Shown: positions 28,301-36,411, numbered from the stretch's first letter. The stretch is 64,000 bases of DNA from Linyphia triangularis (GCA_963978545.1 OZ021731.1:25378093-25442092); one strand, 5' to 3'. Made by a program: numbers and translations. Notes: generated from the letters alone by a model not told the origin.

Positions 28301-31296
28301 GCTATACTGACTAAAGTAATTATTCATATATTTAATAGTTTCTTTTTTGAGAGTGGCATCATGTTGATGTTGTTGTATGATTTTAAGCACTGTAACACGT
28401 TGTAAGCTAGTGAACTTACTTTTCTCTTTTTTATTAAATAATCTGTTCGTGACTTGTCTTGTGTTTGGCTTGATCTCGTTGTTAGGTTCTGCTATTAAAT
28501 ATTAGAATAACGTTCTGAAATATTTCTAGGCTCGTACCAATTTACAAGATGGCAGATGCTGCAACAGCAGCACTGAAATTATTCATGATGAAGCATTGGG
28601 ATTTTAACACAGACAACTTTCACAATCTCTTAAAACAACTGCATGATGACGACCTAAAGGTAAAAATAAGCGGATGGTTCATTGCTGGCCAAAGATAAGC
28701 TCGCTTTGCTCGCTAAAGATTAATTTCTAAGTAAACCCTTCTTCAGGGGCGGGAATTTTTAACAAGGGGACCTTACGGTCTCGGAAATTCAGATCGGGAT
28801 GAGACTCGGCAGATTAGTAGTATACTTTAAGGATATCCCCTCAGTAAAGCAATAAAGTGCACTAGCCAGAAGATTTCAAGAAAGCAGGCTCTAAAGTTTT
28901 ACGCTCAGCTTTTATACTAGTAGAGTTTTTTGCTTTGCAACTGCTCGGTGGCTAACATAAGCAGTCAGCCTACGGGCGATCCAGGTTCGATACCTCGTGA
29001 GGTATTTTTTTTTTTTTTTTTTCAATTTATAAAGTGACTGTTACAGCTAATTGAAATTGAAATTAAAGATAATACTTTATTTGCAGTTGCAGAGCAAAAA
29101 TCTCTACTAGTATATAAGCTGCGCGTAACACTTTTATAACCTGTTTTCTCGGAATCTTCTAGCTAGTGTGTATTATTGCTTTACTGTGTGGATACCCTTA
29201 AGGTATACTACCTAACTTCCGAGTCTCATCCCGATCTGAATTTCCGAGACTGTAAGGTCCCCTTGTAAGACTTGCAAGGCCGGTATTTTAAAATTGCATC
29301 CTACTGAGAAAAACTACGAGATTTTCTCAGTAAGGTGCATGGTTTAGTAATACCTCTCCTTAAGAAAACACAATACCCTAAAAAAAGATGAAAAATCTTT
29401 TATTTTTATTTTTTTATTTCATGTTAGTTTTTGTATTTTTGCTTTTCCATTCATGTATTACTTTTGTTTTTACTCAAATTAGAAATACAAGCCTTTTACT
29501 TTTAACTCTGATTTTCTCTAATCGTGGTATTTTAAACTTCAATGTACCCTTTCTAACTAACTAGATTGGTTGGTTGTATTCAGATTATCTGGCGCCGTCA
29601 GCAACACGAGGGCTATAATGCGCCGAAACATTCGTCATTAGACAAGCCAACATACATTTACAAACATCCATTCCAACACGGGACTCGAACCCGCAACCTC
29701 GCGGTCTAGAAACTAGCACGCTAACCACTATACCATTTGGTCGGCTCTAACTAACTAGAAGAGATATGTCAGTAATTTAATTTTTTTTTTTTAAAATTAA
29801 ATTATAGTACATAACTTATAGATTAAACAGGTTTAAAAAATTCCTGTTATTCTCTTAATTATTTTTAAATGCCAAATCTTTGTAATTTTTTTTCCCCCTT
29901 CTTTAAAAAAAAAAAAAAAAAAAAAAAAAGAATTGGAAAATTAATTGAAATTTAACAAGAAAAATGCTGATGATATTTTTCACTAAACTTTGATCACAGT
30001 TTTGTCTGTAGATTATGAACTACAGTTTCATAAAAAATTAATGGTATATATCTCTACTAGTTAGTTAGGAAAGGTACATTGAAATTGAAATTATCACGTT
30101 TAGAAAAAATCAAAGTTAAAGGTAAAAGGGTTATATAGTTAACATTGATAATTTGCTTTTTTAAAACAAAATATAACATACTTCTAATTTGAGTAGAAAC
30201 ATGATATATAGTAACATGATATAAAAATCTAAAAATCGATTTATTTTTAATATTACGGGAAATGAGTCCCCTTAAATGTTTCTACTTTAACGTAGCCTTT
30301 TATTGTGATTAAAAAAAATCTGCACAAAACATACAAATACTGATTTTATCTTGAAAATAAAAACTACATTAAAAAATAACATCAACTACAATCTATTATC
30401 AGTTTTATCCTACTACCTTTAACTTTAGAAAATTCTTTAATTAGGGATGTGTTTTATAGAGAACAACCAAAGTAGATTCAAAAGAAATTAATGACAAACT
30501 TCCAAGGTTTGTTTGACTTAAAACCCATTTACGGTCATGGAAATGGGCGAAATTCTACAGTTGTTTTCGCTGCAATAGATTTTAAATTATATTTCTAATT
30601 CAAATACATAATTTTTTAAAATTATTTTTTATTTATTTTGTTTTAGATAGGTTATACAATATCATCCTATTAAAAATATTTAAAAAATATTTTATTTGAA
30701 TTGTTATTTATAAATTTAAAAATGTTGTGTATTGCTGGAAAAACTGGGAATCAAATGACGTTTATATACGTGCATGACCGTCAATGGGTTAATCAACTTC
30801 ATAAATAGTAATTTATTAGTTTTAACCCTCTCTCTGTGCATACCGCTATTTTTGCGGACAACGTAGAAGTAGCTAAATTTGCGCATCTCGCGATTTCCGC
30901 GGGGATGTATGTTTGCCGTCTATTTAACTGTGCAACCCGCTCTTTCCCCGTTCATGGTTTCATTTTGGCTTTTCCGTGATGTTTAATTGTTTATTCAAAT
31001 CTGAGTTAACCGTTGCTTAAAAAAGAAACTAAAAGTAGGAAAAAAAAAAAAAAATTGGTGCAAAGATTGCGAGGAAGGACTTTGCCTCGAACATTGTTTC
31101 GAAGTTTATCATACTAAACTTCATTTCTAATAAATATTTTGTAAGTATTTGCATAAATAATATATGTAAGTTTTACCTTTGTATTTCATAAAATAAATCA
31201 TAATTTAACCAATATTAATTTTCTAAATTTTGCTTTTATATGATTATTCTTCCATTTCAATATTCCGACAACCTTTTTTTTATGATTTAATTCTGT

Positions 31297-31341
<45 letters not shown>

Positions 31342-31857
31342 TTTACAAACTTTTTTTGTATATTTAACTCTAAAATGTATGTAGATTTGAAATATGTAAT
31401 AAGAAAATACGTAATTTTTTAATCTATTTTGATAAGAAAAAAATTACTTAACGAGAGGTTTAATTTGGAAAAACTTCTTTTCCTACAAGCTACAGAGAGT
31501 CTTAATAAAAATCTCAGAGTTACAGCAATATTCGGATGCAAAGTAATTAAGTTACTTTGGCATAAATAATTTAAAACATCCAAAGGTTTCGTGAAATATG
31601 GCAGCCTTCGGATATATCATGTCTTGATGCTCATTTGCATATGTTTCGGATATATCATTCTACTTGAAGATCATTTGCATTTATATCTGATTTATTTTTA
31701 ACCTAAATTAGTGATTGGAGACAGGCACAATAATTTTCTAAAGTTTTGTCCTATATTCTTGATGTATGTCTTATATCCTTAACGTTGCTATATTCTTAAA
31801 TTTTAAAATGTTATATAAAAACTGAATAATTTTGCTATGGGTTTCTATAGATCGGAA

Positions 31858-31891
<34 letters not shown>

Positions 31892-34800
31892 CTCGTTAAT
31901 ATAGTAATACAACTCCCAAAACCCTTTTCAGAATGTTTTAACGTTGTGTTAGTGAAAAGTAAAAATAAAAGGCCAGAAATACTTGCATTTAAAATTTCAG
32001 AGTGATACGTTTGTAGGAAGTCACATTGTAAAGGAAATTTAAGGCGTCTTCTCACTTTAGGCACCTCGAAAATAGGGTATTTTCGCGATTTTTTTTCGAG
32101 GATTTTTGCAAACAATTATGGGATAAAATGGATCCTATATAATAAACACATCTTTCTAGTACAAGAAAAAAATTTATTTTTATTTTTTTGAACAATTATT
32201 ATAATAAAACAGTAGCATCGAAAAACCCGTGTAGAAATGTAATGTTCGTGGCTTGTTGATGAAATTTCGGAAACTATCCGGCCGATTGTCATGATTTTTG
32301 ATATTCACGAAAATAACAAAATGACGCACGTTTTTCGAAAAAGTAAAAAAAAAAAAAAAAACGCGTTTTTTTGCAGTTTTTTGTAAAAAAAAAATACTTC
32401 AAATCAAAATTTCAAAAATCTGATGATATGCGCTATAGTCATAACTATGAAGAATATGTCATTCAAATTTCATGACAATCGGCCGGATAGTTTCCGAAAT
32501 TTCATCAACAAGACACGAACATTACATTTCTACACGGGTTTTTCGATGCTACTGTTTTATTATAATAATTGTTCAAAAAAATATTTTTTTTTCTTCTTGT
32601 ACTTGAAAGATGTGTTTATTATATAGGATCCATTTTATCCCATAATTGTTTGCAAAAATCCTCGAAAAAAAATCGCGAAAATAGCCTATTTTCGAGGTGC
32701 CTAAAGTGAGAAGACTCCTTAAGAAATATATTTAAAAAAAAAAAAAAAAAACTGATTAAAATACTAACATTCTCTTTGTAAAAATTCCAATAAAAAACCC
32801 CAAACTACCTTTGTTGAAAATTTCGGTGCCCTTCATCTATTAGAATTCGTTTTGTGAAAAAATTAATAAAAAAGACAATTTTTTTTTTATTAGTCCTTTT
32901 TTTTTTTTTTTTTAATTATTATTGTTTTTAATCTTCTTCTTCTTCTTCTTTTTTTTTTTTAAATTTAAATTATTACTTTTTTTTTTTTTATCACACTACA
33001 CTTCATAAAATAACGAAAAATACATTACCATTGTTGCCCTTTCAGTTGTTTCAACTCGAGGAAACAACCAACAGTGGGGAAGACATTGCCAAAAAAGTAC
33101 CGAACGGAGCTCCATTTTATCAGTGGAGTAGCGACAAGAAGTCAATAAAAGGTCGCAGAAAAGCTGCAACTCAGTAAGTCAAAATAAAATAGCATTAAGT
33201 CGCACTATAGTGCTCTAAATTCATCGTCATTGCTTTAAATTTATTTTATCATTTCGATATCCAACCGCGACGTGTCAAACTCTGGAAATGTGAAACTTAA
33301 CCATTTTGTTTGGAAAACCGGTGGTTCGGAATGAATTTCAATCACTCCCTAAATAATTAACAATTTAATTTTCCATTAAACTACACCATTATGTAAGTAA
33401 CCAGATTTTACTCTTTCCAGAAACGTCCTTATTAAAATAATTTAAATATTTATAAAGTTCTAGGCTTAATTTACATAAAGGTATCGATCTATTATGAGCG
33501 CTGTCATTCCTGGTAACACTCTTGTTAGTTCATAAGACAATATACCTAGGCCATAGGGTGATATCGCTGATACCCTAGGCCCTAGGGTATCACCGATACC
33601 TCAGTTATATCACCCAGTGAACTAATTAAGGATACACTGTACTATTAATGTCCTTATAATTTAAGCATCCCACCAGTAAATTTCTACAATACGAAATTTG
33701 TTCTTAACTCAAATCTCACTAATATTTTTAATTTTAACTTAGGAAGAGGTGTCATATGTGGATAATGACGTAAAGTCTCAACTCACTTTACCTGTCTCCT
33801 CTGGTGTGAAAGCCGCACTTGTTTTTAGATTTTCCCTTTTTTTTCTCTGTATGCTACATAATCTTACCAAGAATGCTAAATTATATTATTGGACCACTAC
33901 TAGAAGTATTTATTGTGTTGTAACAAATTGTCAAATTAACGATTTTTACCCAATCTCCCCACCGCCACCTCTCTTCCTTACTAAACTATTGCTGACAACA
34001 TTTTACATTCGGTCGGATTGATAAATAAATTAAAATCAAATCCGTTGTACTCGTATATATTTAAATATTCTTCCATGATTAGCAGTAAAATTTTTAAATG
34101 AATATAGCCCGATATCACTTGCGAAATAAAATATAAATTTAAAATATAAAAGGAAACATAAAACTTGACTATTATGCACACTTTGGGAACTTAGGGAATT
34201 TTAGGATCAAATATTTCCCTGAATATGGCTTTTCACGGATATCAGCATATTTACTTGTTTAACATAGAATTTTTATATTGCAGAGGTATTCTCGTGACTT
34301 TTGGTATTCCAACAAATCGCCATCTTTATGCGATGTGGGGGTATATCATACGGGGGTGTCCCACAAATGACCGACGATTTGAAAAATCAATTTAAAAAAA
34401 AAAACGGAAGGCGATAGAAATATGCTAATTGCTGCATTATGCTTAAATTACCAGGGAATTCATTCTCACCAATTTTCAAATTTAGTTACAAAAGTTTCCA
34501 ACAGATGACGCTGATGACTAGGAAAAATGCTTTTCTGCCACTTGTCAGAACATTCTAACTGAAATGTTCTCACGGGCGTCTGCGAATTTCGTCCTGAGAT
34601 TGCGCCACGTTGTTGCTGCAAACGGTGGTTATTTTGAAGACATTGTTTTGTAGATTTTCCTAGTCATCAGCGCAATCTGTTGGCAACTTTTGTAACTAAA
34701 TTTGAAAATTGGTGAGAGTAAATTCCCTGGAAATTTAAGCATAATGCAGCAAACCGCATATTTCTATCACCTTCCGTTTTTCTTTTTAATTGATTTATTA

Positions 34801-36260
34801 AATCGTCGCTCATTTTTGGTATAGCCTGTATTACGGCTGTAAAAATTCATGCATAAAACAAACAAAGGAAACGCGAAAAAGAACAAAGGAACGATTAAAT
34901 AACAGTAAGCAAGAAATATAAATAAATACAATTACAAAAATTCAGTCACTATACTAAACTTCAACTTAACTAGACATCACTTAGACGGTAGATCGTCACA
35001 GTGCTCATAGGTATTTAATCCATTTTGGCGGCGTGAAAGCATAATGTTCGCCTAACCACAACCCTGTAGAGAACAAAAGGCTATAAGGTTTGGCGAGAAT
35101 TATGTCTTCACTCCGCCAAAATGGATTAAATACCTATGAGCACTGTGACGATCTATCGTCTATGTGATGTCTAGTTAAGTTGAAGTTTAGTATAGGTGTT
35201 CATGCTGGTCCTGGCATCCCACTACAATTTGCTGATGTCCCCGTTTCTTTGGGAGTTTCCACTCTAATTTAACGGGAACTAGTTTTAGTTTAGGCATTCA
35301 TTTTTGGCAATTTTATTAGCAATAAGTCAATATTTGAACAGCAAAAGGATTGATTTTATGTGTCCTCTGCTTACTACTTGAATATAATTAATGGGAACTC
35401 GTTTCTGTTTGGGCATTCATTGGTAAGCGTAGCAACTGAAATATCAACAATAAGTCAATGTTTAAACTGTAAAAGTCTTGTTGATTTTATAAGTGTCACC
35501 TGCTTGCCACTGTAATGTAATTAATGGGAACTCGCTTACTACTTTTGTCATTCATGAATTTGGCCATTCATTCTTGGTAAAATATTGGCAACTTAAGTAT
35601 CAACAATAAGTCAATGTTTAAACAACAGAAAGCTCGTTGTTTTTATATCTTGCTTTGAAAGTGCTTAGCTTTACTATATTTTTATTCTAATCTTGAAAAA
35701 AAAAAAAAATTATTCAAGGCATTACAGAAGTATTACTTTTATTTTATTTATTGTTCTTTATCATCACCATCTTCAACGAAAACTAGTGACCTAACGCACC
35801 ATTAAAAATAAATTTGAGTTTTCAAATAGTCACAAACTGGAATAATTGTTGTGACGTCGAAAATTAGAAAAGTAGGGGTCGGTGACTTCACCAGAAAGTC
35901 CGACTATGTAATAAATGATAAATTCGACCGTAACCAAAGCTTGCATAAACTAATCACATACAAATGTGATCGCAAAGTTCGTATGTTACATTATAATTGC
36001 AATCAGGTGACTTGTGTGGTAACCAACTTGTGTATAACCAAGTAAAGTTTAAGGGATCCCGTGGTTGTAAAACTAATGTAAAATATAGAAACTCTGTGAT
36101 GTATATAGATATTGTATGACTTGAAGCATATTATATAAACGATTTTTTTTTTACTTGCAGGCGACTTTATCTTACATATCTGTTTCAAGGTTTGTTTCTT
36201 CTTGGCGTGGCAGCATTGTTATACTTCATATACTTAATTATATCAGGCTTGTTTCATTAA
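4991..36260 (+). CDS. Fatty acyl-CoA reductase gene 1 (3' ten exons, 5' end outside window)
   Basis: FARs use NADPH to reduce fatty acyl-CoA to fatty alcohol and are usually membrane-anchored in ER or peroxisome. Ten exons (4991-5166, 7982-8054, 8327-8436, 11720-11897, 12945-12989, 15886-16004, 21518-21760, 28530-28659, 33046-33173, 36161-36260) have GT..AG borders and compatible phases. Joined, they give 433 residues ending at a TAA. Seen in order: HIAAIVNF, the YTSSSYGN substrate-loop serine region, the catalytic YTFSK (Y-x3-K), RPSIIG, GYIEETSG, GKGFL, a C-terminal FAR_C-type domain and a final hydrophobic helix. With the ~73 residues of exons 1-2 known from gene 2, the length would be about 506, normal for the family. 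No stop or frameshift is visible, so it is probably functional. The introns are heavily loaded with transposons. Confidence 0.93.
5286..5549. mobile_element. TTAA-bounded MITE (piggyBac-like ends)
   Basis: TTAA occurs at 5282-5285 and 5550-5553. Inside, the ends read CCCCTTGGGTAC and GTACCCAAGTGG, an inverted repeat with slight length difference. The body is about 264 bp with no coding capacity. Ends beginning with C-runs and a TTAA target are typical of piggyBac derivatives. Confidence 0.65.
7271..7330. repeat. ATAAT microsatellite
   Basis: About 60 bp of a 5-bp (ATAAT/TATAA) repeat with minor interruptions, in intron 3 of FAR gene 1. Confidence 0.85.
7982..8054 (+). CDS. FAR gene 1 exon 4
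   Basis: 73 nt between TTCCAG and GTAAGT. With 2 nt carried from exon 3 it encodes 25 residues, K then YTLQSNVLSVQYAIDICRK and NKLD. This is the FAR helix after the HxAA motif, where the family has N-x-x-G/V-T. Only one residue differs from gene 2 exon 4 (L/V next to the last D). Confidence 0.93.
8327..8436 (+). CDS. FAR gene 1 exon 5 (active-site serine strand)
   Basis: 110 nt between TTTTTTTCAG and GTTTGT. It encodes AFVYTSSSYGNINR, then EEQIYRLPFHAQKFLDEI and 2 nt of an Arg codon completed in exon 6. The canonical FAR motif here is VHVSTAYCN; this protein has VYTSSSYGN, keeping a serine at the SDR catalytic position. Phases match both neighbours. Confidence 0.88.
9480..10560 (+). pseudogene. 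Decayed non-LTR (Jockey-like) reverse transcriptase fragment
   Basis: Conceptual translation with several frameshifts recovers the order of a non-LTR RT. FDVK-type sequence comes first (about 9685), then a KL-x-KINIRVAINEI helix, a QELILGT segment matching PQGSILGP, then YTDNTAM matching the YADDTAI catalytic box near 9950. The C-terminal thumb region follows, with LTYASPT and KIRKLQVAQN near 10380-10440. The catalytic box has degenerated (TDN for ADD). It lies in intron 5 of FAR gene 1. Confidence 0.75.
11486..11610. other. GC-rich island of unknown origin
   Basis: A stretch containing CTTCCCGGCCGGGGTTT stands out from AT-rich flanks about 110 bp before exon 6. On the minus strand it is open for proline/arginine-rich residues (PERRSPERPNLPEQ). 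It could be a retroelement or SINE tail, or a transferred fragment; I cannot identify it. Confidence 0.4.
11720..11897 (+). CDS. FAR gene 1 exon 6 (catalytic Y-x3-K)
   Basis: 178 nt between TTTTGCAG and GTAAGT. The first base completes Arg. It encodes NGTEESLEQLVSECHPPWPN, then FYTFSKVLAEN, VIVVRPSIIGTVWKRPLP. YTFSK is the SDR catalytic Tyr/Lys pair and RPSII-x-x-x-W-K is a FAR signature. Confidence 0.95.
12945..12989 (+). CDS. FAR gene 1 exon 7 (45-nt microexon)
   Basis: 45 nt between TCTTTCAG and GTAAGT, encoding GYIEETSGITALSIG. This matches the FAR segment GWIDN-x-x-GPTG. It is phase 0 at both ends, so skipping it would keep the frame. It is too short for ordinary ORF calling. Confidence 0.9.
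13116..13626. mobile_element. TTAA-bounded MITE (CCCTTTCACGC family)
   Basis: TTAA at 13112-13115 and 13627-13630 brackets inverted ends beginning CCCTTTCACG and CCCTTACAGG. A second internal inverted motif, GGGAAATATTTTTCCC, lies near each end (13130 and 13480). No ORF of its own. Typical of piggyBac-derived MITEs. Confidence 0.7.
13833..15377. mobile_element. 1.5-kb fold-back element, TA-bounded (mariner-like)
   Basis: The two halves are inverted copies of each other over roughly 650 bp, with a short spacer around 14520-14660. The tips read CACTCATGTCCATAAATT and its complement, each flanked by TA (13831-13832, 15378-15379). These ends resemble Tc1/mariner termini. There is no transposase. 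Arm divergence is modest, so the copy is not very old, and the transcript could form a long hairpin inside intron 7 of FAR gene 1. Confidence 0.85.
15657..15842 (+). mobile_element. tRNA-derived SINE, family A
   Basis: It begins with an A-box-like 'tggctttggggttagc' and a B-box GGGTTCGAATCCC at about 15708. A unique body follows (GTTCGTTGTGG, then GGTCCCGGCTTGATTAGC) and a (CAAA)n-like tail with 'gagcgtacaaaccaacc'. Related copies lie at 23007, 26063 and 41077. It ends only 43 bp before exon 8 of FAR gene 1. Confidence 0.85.
15886..16004 (+). CDS. FAR gene 1 exon 8
   Basis: 119 nt between ATCATAG and GTAACT. It encodes VGKGFLKVLPGDPD, NVFDFVPGDI, then IIAAWSVATN plus 2 nt of Arg. This matches the FAR segment G-x-G-x-L-R followed by the D-x-V-P-V-D-x-V strand (here D-F-V-P-G-D-I). 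Confidence 0.93.
16141..16903. mobile_element. TTAA-bounded inverted-repeat element
   Basis: TTAA at 16137-16140 and 16904-16907. Ends read GGGAACTTGATAGTCACC and, inverted, GGGGACTTAACAGTCACC; the inverted similarity runs on for over 100 bp through CTAACTTCAA-type sequence. The centre is extremely AT-rich, with a long A-run near 16361-16393. No ORF. It may belong with the 27028 and 29364 elements, whose tips are similar. Confidence 0.75.
16910..18381. other. Intron 8 sequence, nothing identified
   Basis: No exon, RNA gene or named repeat recognised. The part around 17985-18300 is distantly similar to 36640-36870 (shared 'gttagtggttt', 'atcattaaggtt' and later blocks), suggesting an old dispersed repeat. 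Confidence 0.4.
18382..20726. mobile_element. 2.3-kb DNA transposon with decayed ORF (element 3)
   Basis: Left end near 18382 and right end near 20726 share inverted sequence: 'agcgaaaaa' at the tips, then GGGGTGCAAAAGTTGTATTTT at both ends. Subterminal repeats of the type 'tcttccggtgccccaa' follow. A decayed plus-strand ORF fills 19160-20190. Family name not known to me. Confidence 0.7.
19160..20190 (+). pseudogene. Decayed transposon ORF, SRWLTT/CHTQAVE family
   Basis: Fragments in three frames recover an ordered protein: an N-terminal RHLLCALDGATVGPKAF block (19280), HSRWLTTVNLILRLYAG (about 19540), a PLWFHVNRNS segment, SRYMAPDIRAIV (19730) and a last open part from 19867. That part reads VPKLNFKSEDYTELINWQ and ends CHTQAVELGVLLVSE. 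I recognise this order from uncharacterised transposon-like proteins in other invertebrates. Stops and frameshifts make it non-functional. Confidence 0.7.
20822..21420. mobile_element. MITE family X, copy 1
   Basis: Ends GACTGAGAGCCGACTGC and its imperfect complement are bordered by TA. Arms of about 200 bp contain 'ggaccccatcgaacatcatt' and 'gagtagattacgaat'. A second copy in the same orientation lies at 59021-59855 in FAR gene 2. It ends 97 bp before exon 9. Inner motifs such as 'gccaatttggcttactttt' are shared between copies. Confidence 0.85.
21518..21760 (+). CDS. FAR gene 1 exon 9 (linker and start of FAR_C)
   Basis: 243 nt between TTTACAG and GTAAGG. It encodes SPPLHVINNASCVIISLQ, then DILQQVYVDF and NPLEYKIMALYEHYVPAF plus FDVLLKIGGSKL. 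The helix with H-Y-x-P-A-x-x-x-D-x-L-L and G-x-K matches the region where the Rossmann domain passes into FAR_C in insect and plant FARs. Confidence 0.93.
21890..22200 (-). pseudogene. Third fragment of the TGCDTT-family transposon ORF
   Basis: Minus-strand translation reads DIDALIVATDLGKFKYKRKV, then a broken SNIFMMLAEL. This parallels DADALIVATALE...ILTMLVA at 2459-2716, and nucleotide similarity continues on both sides ('gttataggactaccgtaa' at about 22155). No TIRs were recognised, so it is a truncated copy. Confidence 0.65.
23007..23190 (-). mobile_element. SINE-A copy inside left TIR of element 2
   Basis: The reverse complement carries the B-box GGATTCGAACCC-type motif at 23122-23135 and the family-A body (GGCCTGATTAGCCG, GAGCGTACAAACC). 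Its junction with the transposon arm ('acgtttttcagg') is the same as that of the 26063 copy. Confidence 0.85.
23230..25420 (+). pseudogene. Decayed element-2 ORF, EEADTK/SGAE nuclease-like family
   Basis: Ordered blocks in shifting frames: FDRLNYARMIPLYLMDM (23255), GKWVVNETKIPFC (about 23395), GGLTGITLNENALTRFFLP (about 23490), then a long open part at 24257-25057. That part has LADHFVRQKSKKF, VHIIFDTYKQNSLK, RVKRQGKSAP, EEADTKVILHS, ADTDVLVLAL and LPAHHALSGAEKK. A second part (25042-25344) has REVRWWLF and FGWSLVDGKFEP, then a Cys-rich tail. It matches by order a widespread uncharacterised invertebrate protein family. Acidic residues spaced as IIFD, EEAD, DTDV, SGA(D/E) suggest a PIN/FEN-like nuclease fold (inference). 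Several stops make this copy inactive. Confidence 0.75.
26063..26239 (+). mobile_element. SINE-A copy inside right TIR of element 2
   Basis: B-box GGGTTCGAATCCC near 26110, the family-A body, and tail 'gagcgtacaaaccaacc' joined directly to the arm sequence 'cctgaaaaacgtacttaag'. Mirror image of the 23007 copy. Confidence 0.88.
27028..27932. mobile_element. TTAA-bounded inverted-repeat element
   Basis: TTAA at 27024-27027 and 27933-27936. Tips GGTACTTGCTTACATT and, inverted, GGTACTTGACTACGTT. About 0.9 kb, very AT-rich, no supported ORF. Confidence 0.6.
27990..28322 (+). pseudogene. Ty1/copia-type RNase H fragment
   Basis: Translation reads SHRQQCVTLITTEADYVAAC, NVANEIV, a stop, LKHLCDD, PILRVDN, then shifted frames with NEPNIFT, H-I-x-V-like and EKNI. 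This matches the copia pol C-terminus (TTEAEYVA...PILYVDN...RTKHI...REK). No LTRs are seen, so it is a truncated relic about 200 bp before exon 10. Confidence 0.8.
28530..28530 (+). other. Splice phase check point, exon 9/10
   Basis: The CG left at the end of exon 9 plus this G makes CGG (Arg), confirming that the two exons join in frame across a 6.8-kb intron filled with element 2 and other repeats. Confidence 0.85.
28530..28659 (+). CDS. FAR gene 1 exon 10 (FAR_C domain)
   Basis: 130 nt between TTTCTAG and GTAAAA. The first base completes Arg. It encodes LVPIYKMADAATAALKLF, MMKHWDFNTDNFHNLLKQL and HDDDLK. This matches the FAR_C pattern in which a short helix, W-x-F-x-x-x-N and a Leu-rich helix follow each other. 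Confidence 0.93.
28762..29266. mobile_element. Fold-back element with tRNA-like core
   Basis: Arms of about 190 bp (28762-28950, 29070-29266) are inverted copies. The tips read ACAAGGGGACCTTAC, with 'ctcggaaattcagatcggga' further in. The centre holds a tRNA-like segment. It starts about 100 bp after exon 10 of FAR gene 1. Confidence 0.8.
28938..29004 (+). other. tRNA-like segment (A and B boxes) in fold-back centre
   Basis: 'tggctaacataagcag' resembles a pol III A box, and GGTTCGATACC at about 28984 a B box, followed by a T-run of at least 15 that could terminate pol III. I could not pair a full acceptor stem, so it is a tRNA relic or SINE head rather than a tRNA gene. Confidence 0.5.
29364..30271. 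mobile_element. TTAA-bounded inverted-repeat element, interrupted by a SINE
   Basis: TTAA at 29360-29363 and 30272-30275. Tips are related in inverted orientation (G/A-rich then 'ACTCATTTCCC'). The arms share inverted 'ctagttagttag', 'ggtacattgaa' and 'cttctaatttgagta' blocks. The left arm is split by SINE-B at 29566. A partial relative lies at about 54900-55050 in FAR gene 2. Confidence 0.7.
29566..29745 (-). mobile_element. tRNA-derived SINE, family B, with 14-bp TSD
   Basis: The reverse complement starts 'gccgaccaaatggtatagtg', has B-box GGGTTCGAGTCCC and a body with CGCCGAAACATTCGTC-type sequence (as its complement), and ends near 'tgaatacaaccaacc'. It is flanked by TCTAACTAACTAGA at 29552-29565 and 29746-29759, an exact 14-bp duplication. 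Confidence 0.93.
30522..30788. mobile_element. TTAA-bounded MITE (CCCATTGACGGTCATG family)
   Basis: TTAA at 30518-30521 and 30789-30792. The ends read AACCCATTTACGGTCATG and, inverted, CCCATTGACGGTCATG. The interior is AT-rich with no ORF. piggyBac-like tips. Confidence 0.7.
30793..32038. other. Intron 10 sequence, no gene
   Basis: AT-rich with long A-runs (31296-31337, 31860-31887). 'ttaaccctctctctgtgc' at 30822 looks like one tip of another TTAA element, but I found no partner. No exon seen. Confidence 0.4.
32043..32718. mobile_element. TTAA-bounded fold-back MITE
   Basis: TTAA at 32039-32042 and 32719-32722. The arms are nearly perfect inverted repeats for about 300 bp each: 'cttctcactttaggcacctc', 'gggataaaatggatcc' and 'ggccgattgtcatga' all recur inverted. 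The spacer is A/T-rich (about 32320-32400). Low arm divergence points to recent activity. Confidence 0.85.
33046..33173 (+). CDS. FAR gene 1 exon 11
   Basis: 128 nt between CCTTTCAG and GTAAGT. It encodes LFQLEETTNSGEDIAKKVPN, then GAPFYQWSSDKKS and a basic GRRKAAT plus 2 nt of Gln. The position corresponds to the FAR_C end that in many FARs reads F-x-x-D-x-R-x-x-x-W-x-x-Y; this copy is divergent there. Confidence 0.85.
34351..34828. mobile_element. TA-bounded mariner-like fold-back with transposase tail
   Basis: Inverted ends containing 'aatgaccgacgattt' and, at the right, 'aaatcgtcgctcattt', each next to TA (34349-34350, 34829-34830). Both arms share 'ggtgatagaaatatgc'-type and 'acaaaagtt' blocks. 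On the plus strand the middle reads ANFVLRLRHVVAANGGYFED and a stop (34572-34653), the form of a mariner/Tc transposase C-terminus. Confidence 0.75.
34950..35196. mobile_element. Short near-perfect fold-back element
   Basis: Arms of roughly 85-115 bp: 'tatactaaacttcaactt' at the left returns inverted at the right, as do 'gtgctcataggtatttaa' and 'tccattttggcgg'. The loop is only some tens of bases. No ORF. The near-identity of the arms implies a young or converted hairpin. Confidence 0.85.
35265..35640. repeat. Degenerate tandem repeat, three units of ~125-150 bp
   Basis: The word 'caataagtcaatgttt'/'caataagtcaatattt' recurs at 35321, 35447 and 35596, and 'gggaactcg/gggaacta' and 'attcatt' blocks recur in the same order. 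Confidence 0.6.
36161..36260 (+). CDS. FAR gene 1 exon 12 (C-terminal membrane helix and stop)
   Basis: 100 nt after TTACTTGCAG. The first base completes Gln. It encodes RLYLTYLFQG, LFLLGVAALLYFIYLIISG and LFH, then TAA. The hydrophobic run of about 20 residues is the C-terminal transmembrane segment typical of animal FARs. Confidence 0.92.
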
Positions 36261-36405
36261 AAATACACTTTATGAAAAGTCAATATTTGGTGTTTGTTCA
36301 TTCATTTGTATTCCAAATGATCCAAAATATATGCAATCACTATATAAAATATCGATATCAAAAAAATAATTGCTACCACCAATGACATCATCTTCATATA
36401 ATTTT

Positions 36406-36411
36406 AATAAA
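36406..36411 (+). terminator. Putative polyadenylation signal of FAR gene 1
   Basis: AATAAA about 146 nt after the stop codon, the first canonical hexamer downstream. AT-rich context means chance occurrence is possible. Confidence 0.5.

Noticed and set aside
28055..28390. 111-residue minus-strand ORF
   Set aside because: It is antisense to a clear copia RNase H relic on the plus strand.
33549..33610. Hairpin-forming 'ccctaggccctaggg' segment
   Set aside because: Short, imperfect, and without flanking duplication or repeat partner; may be chance or an old MITE remnant.
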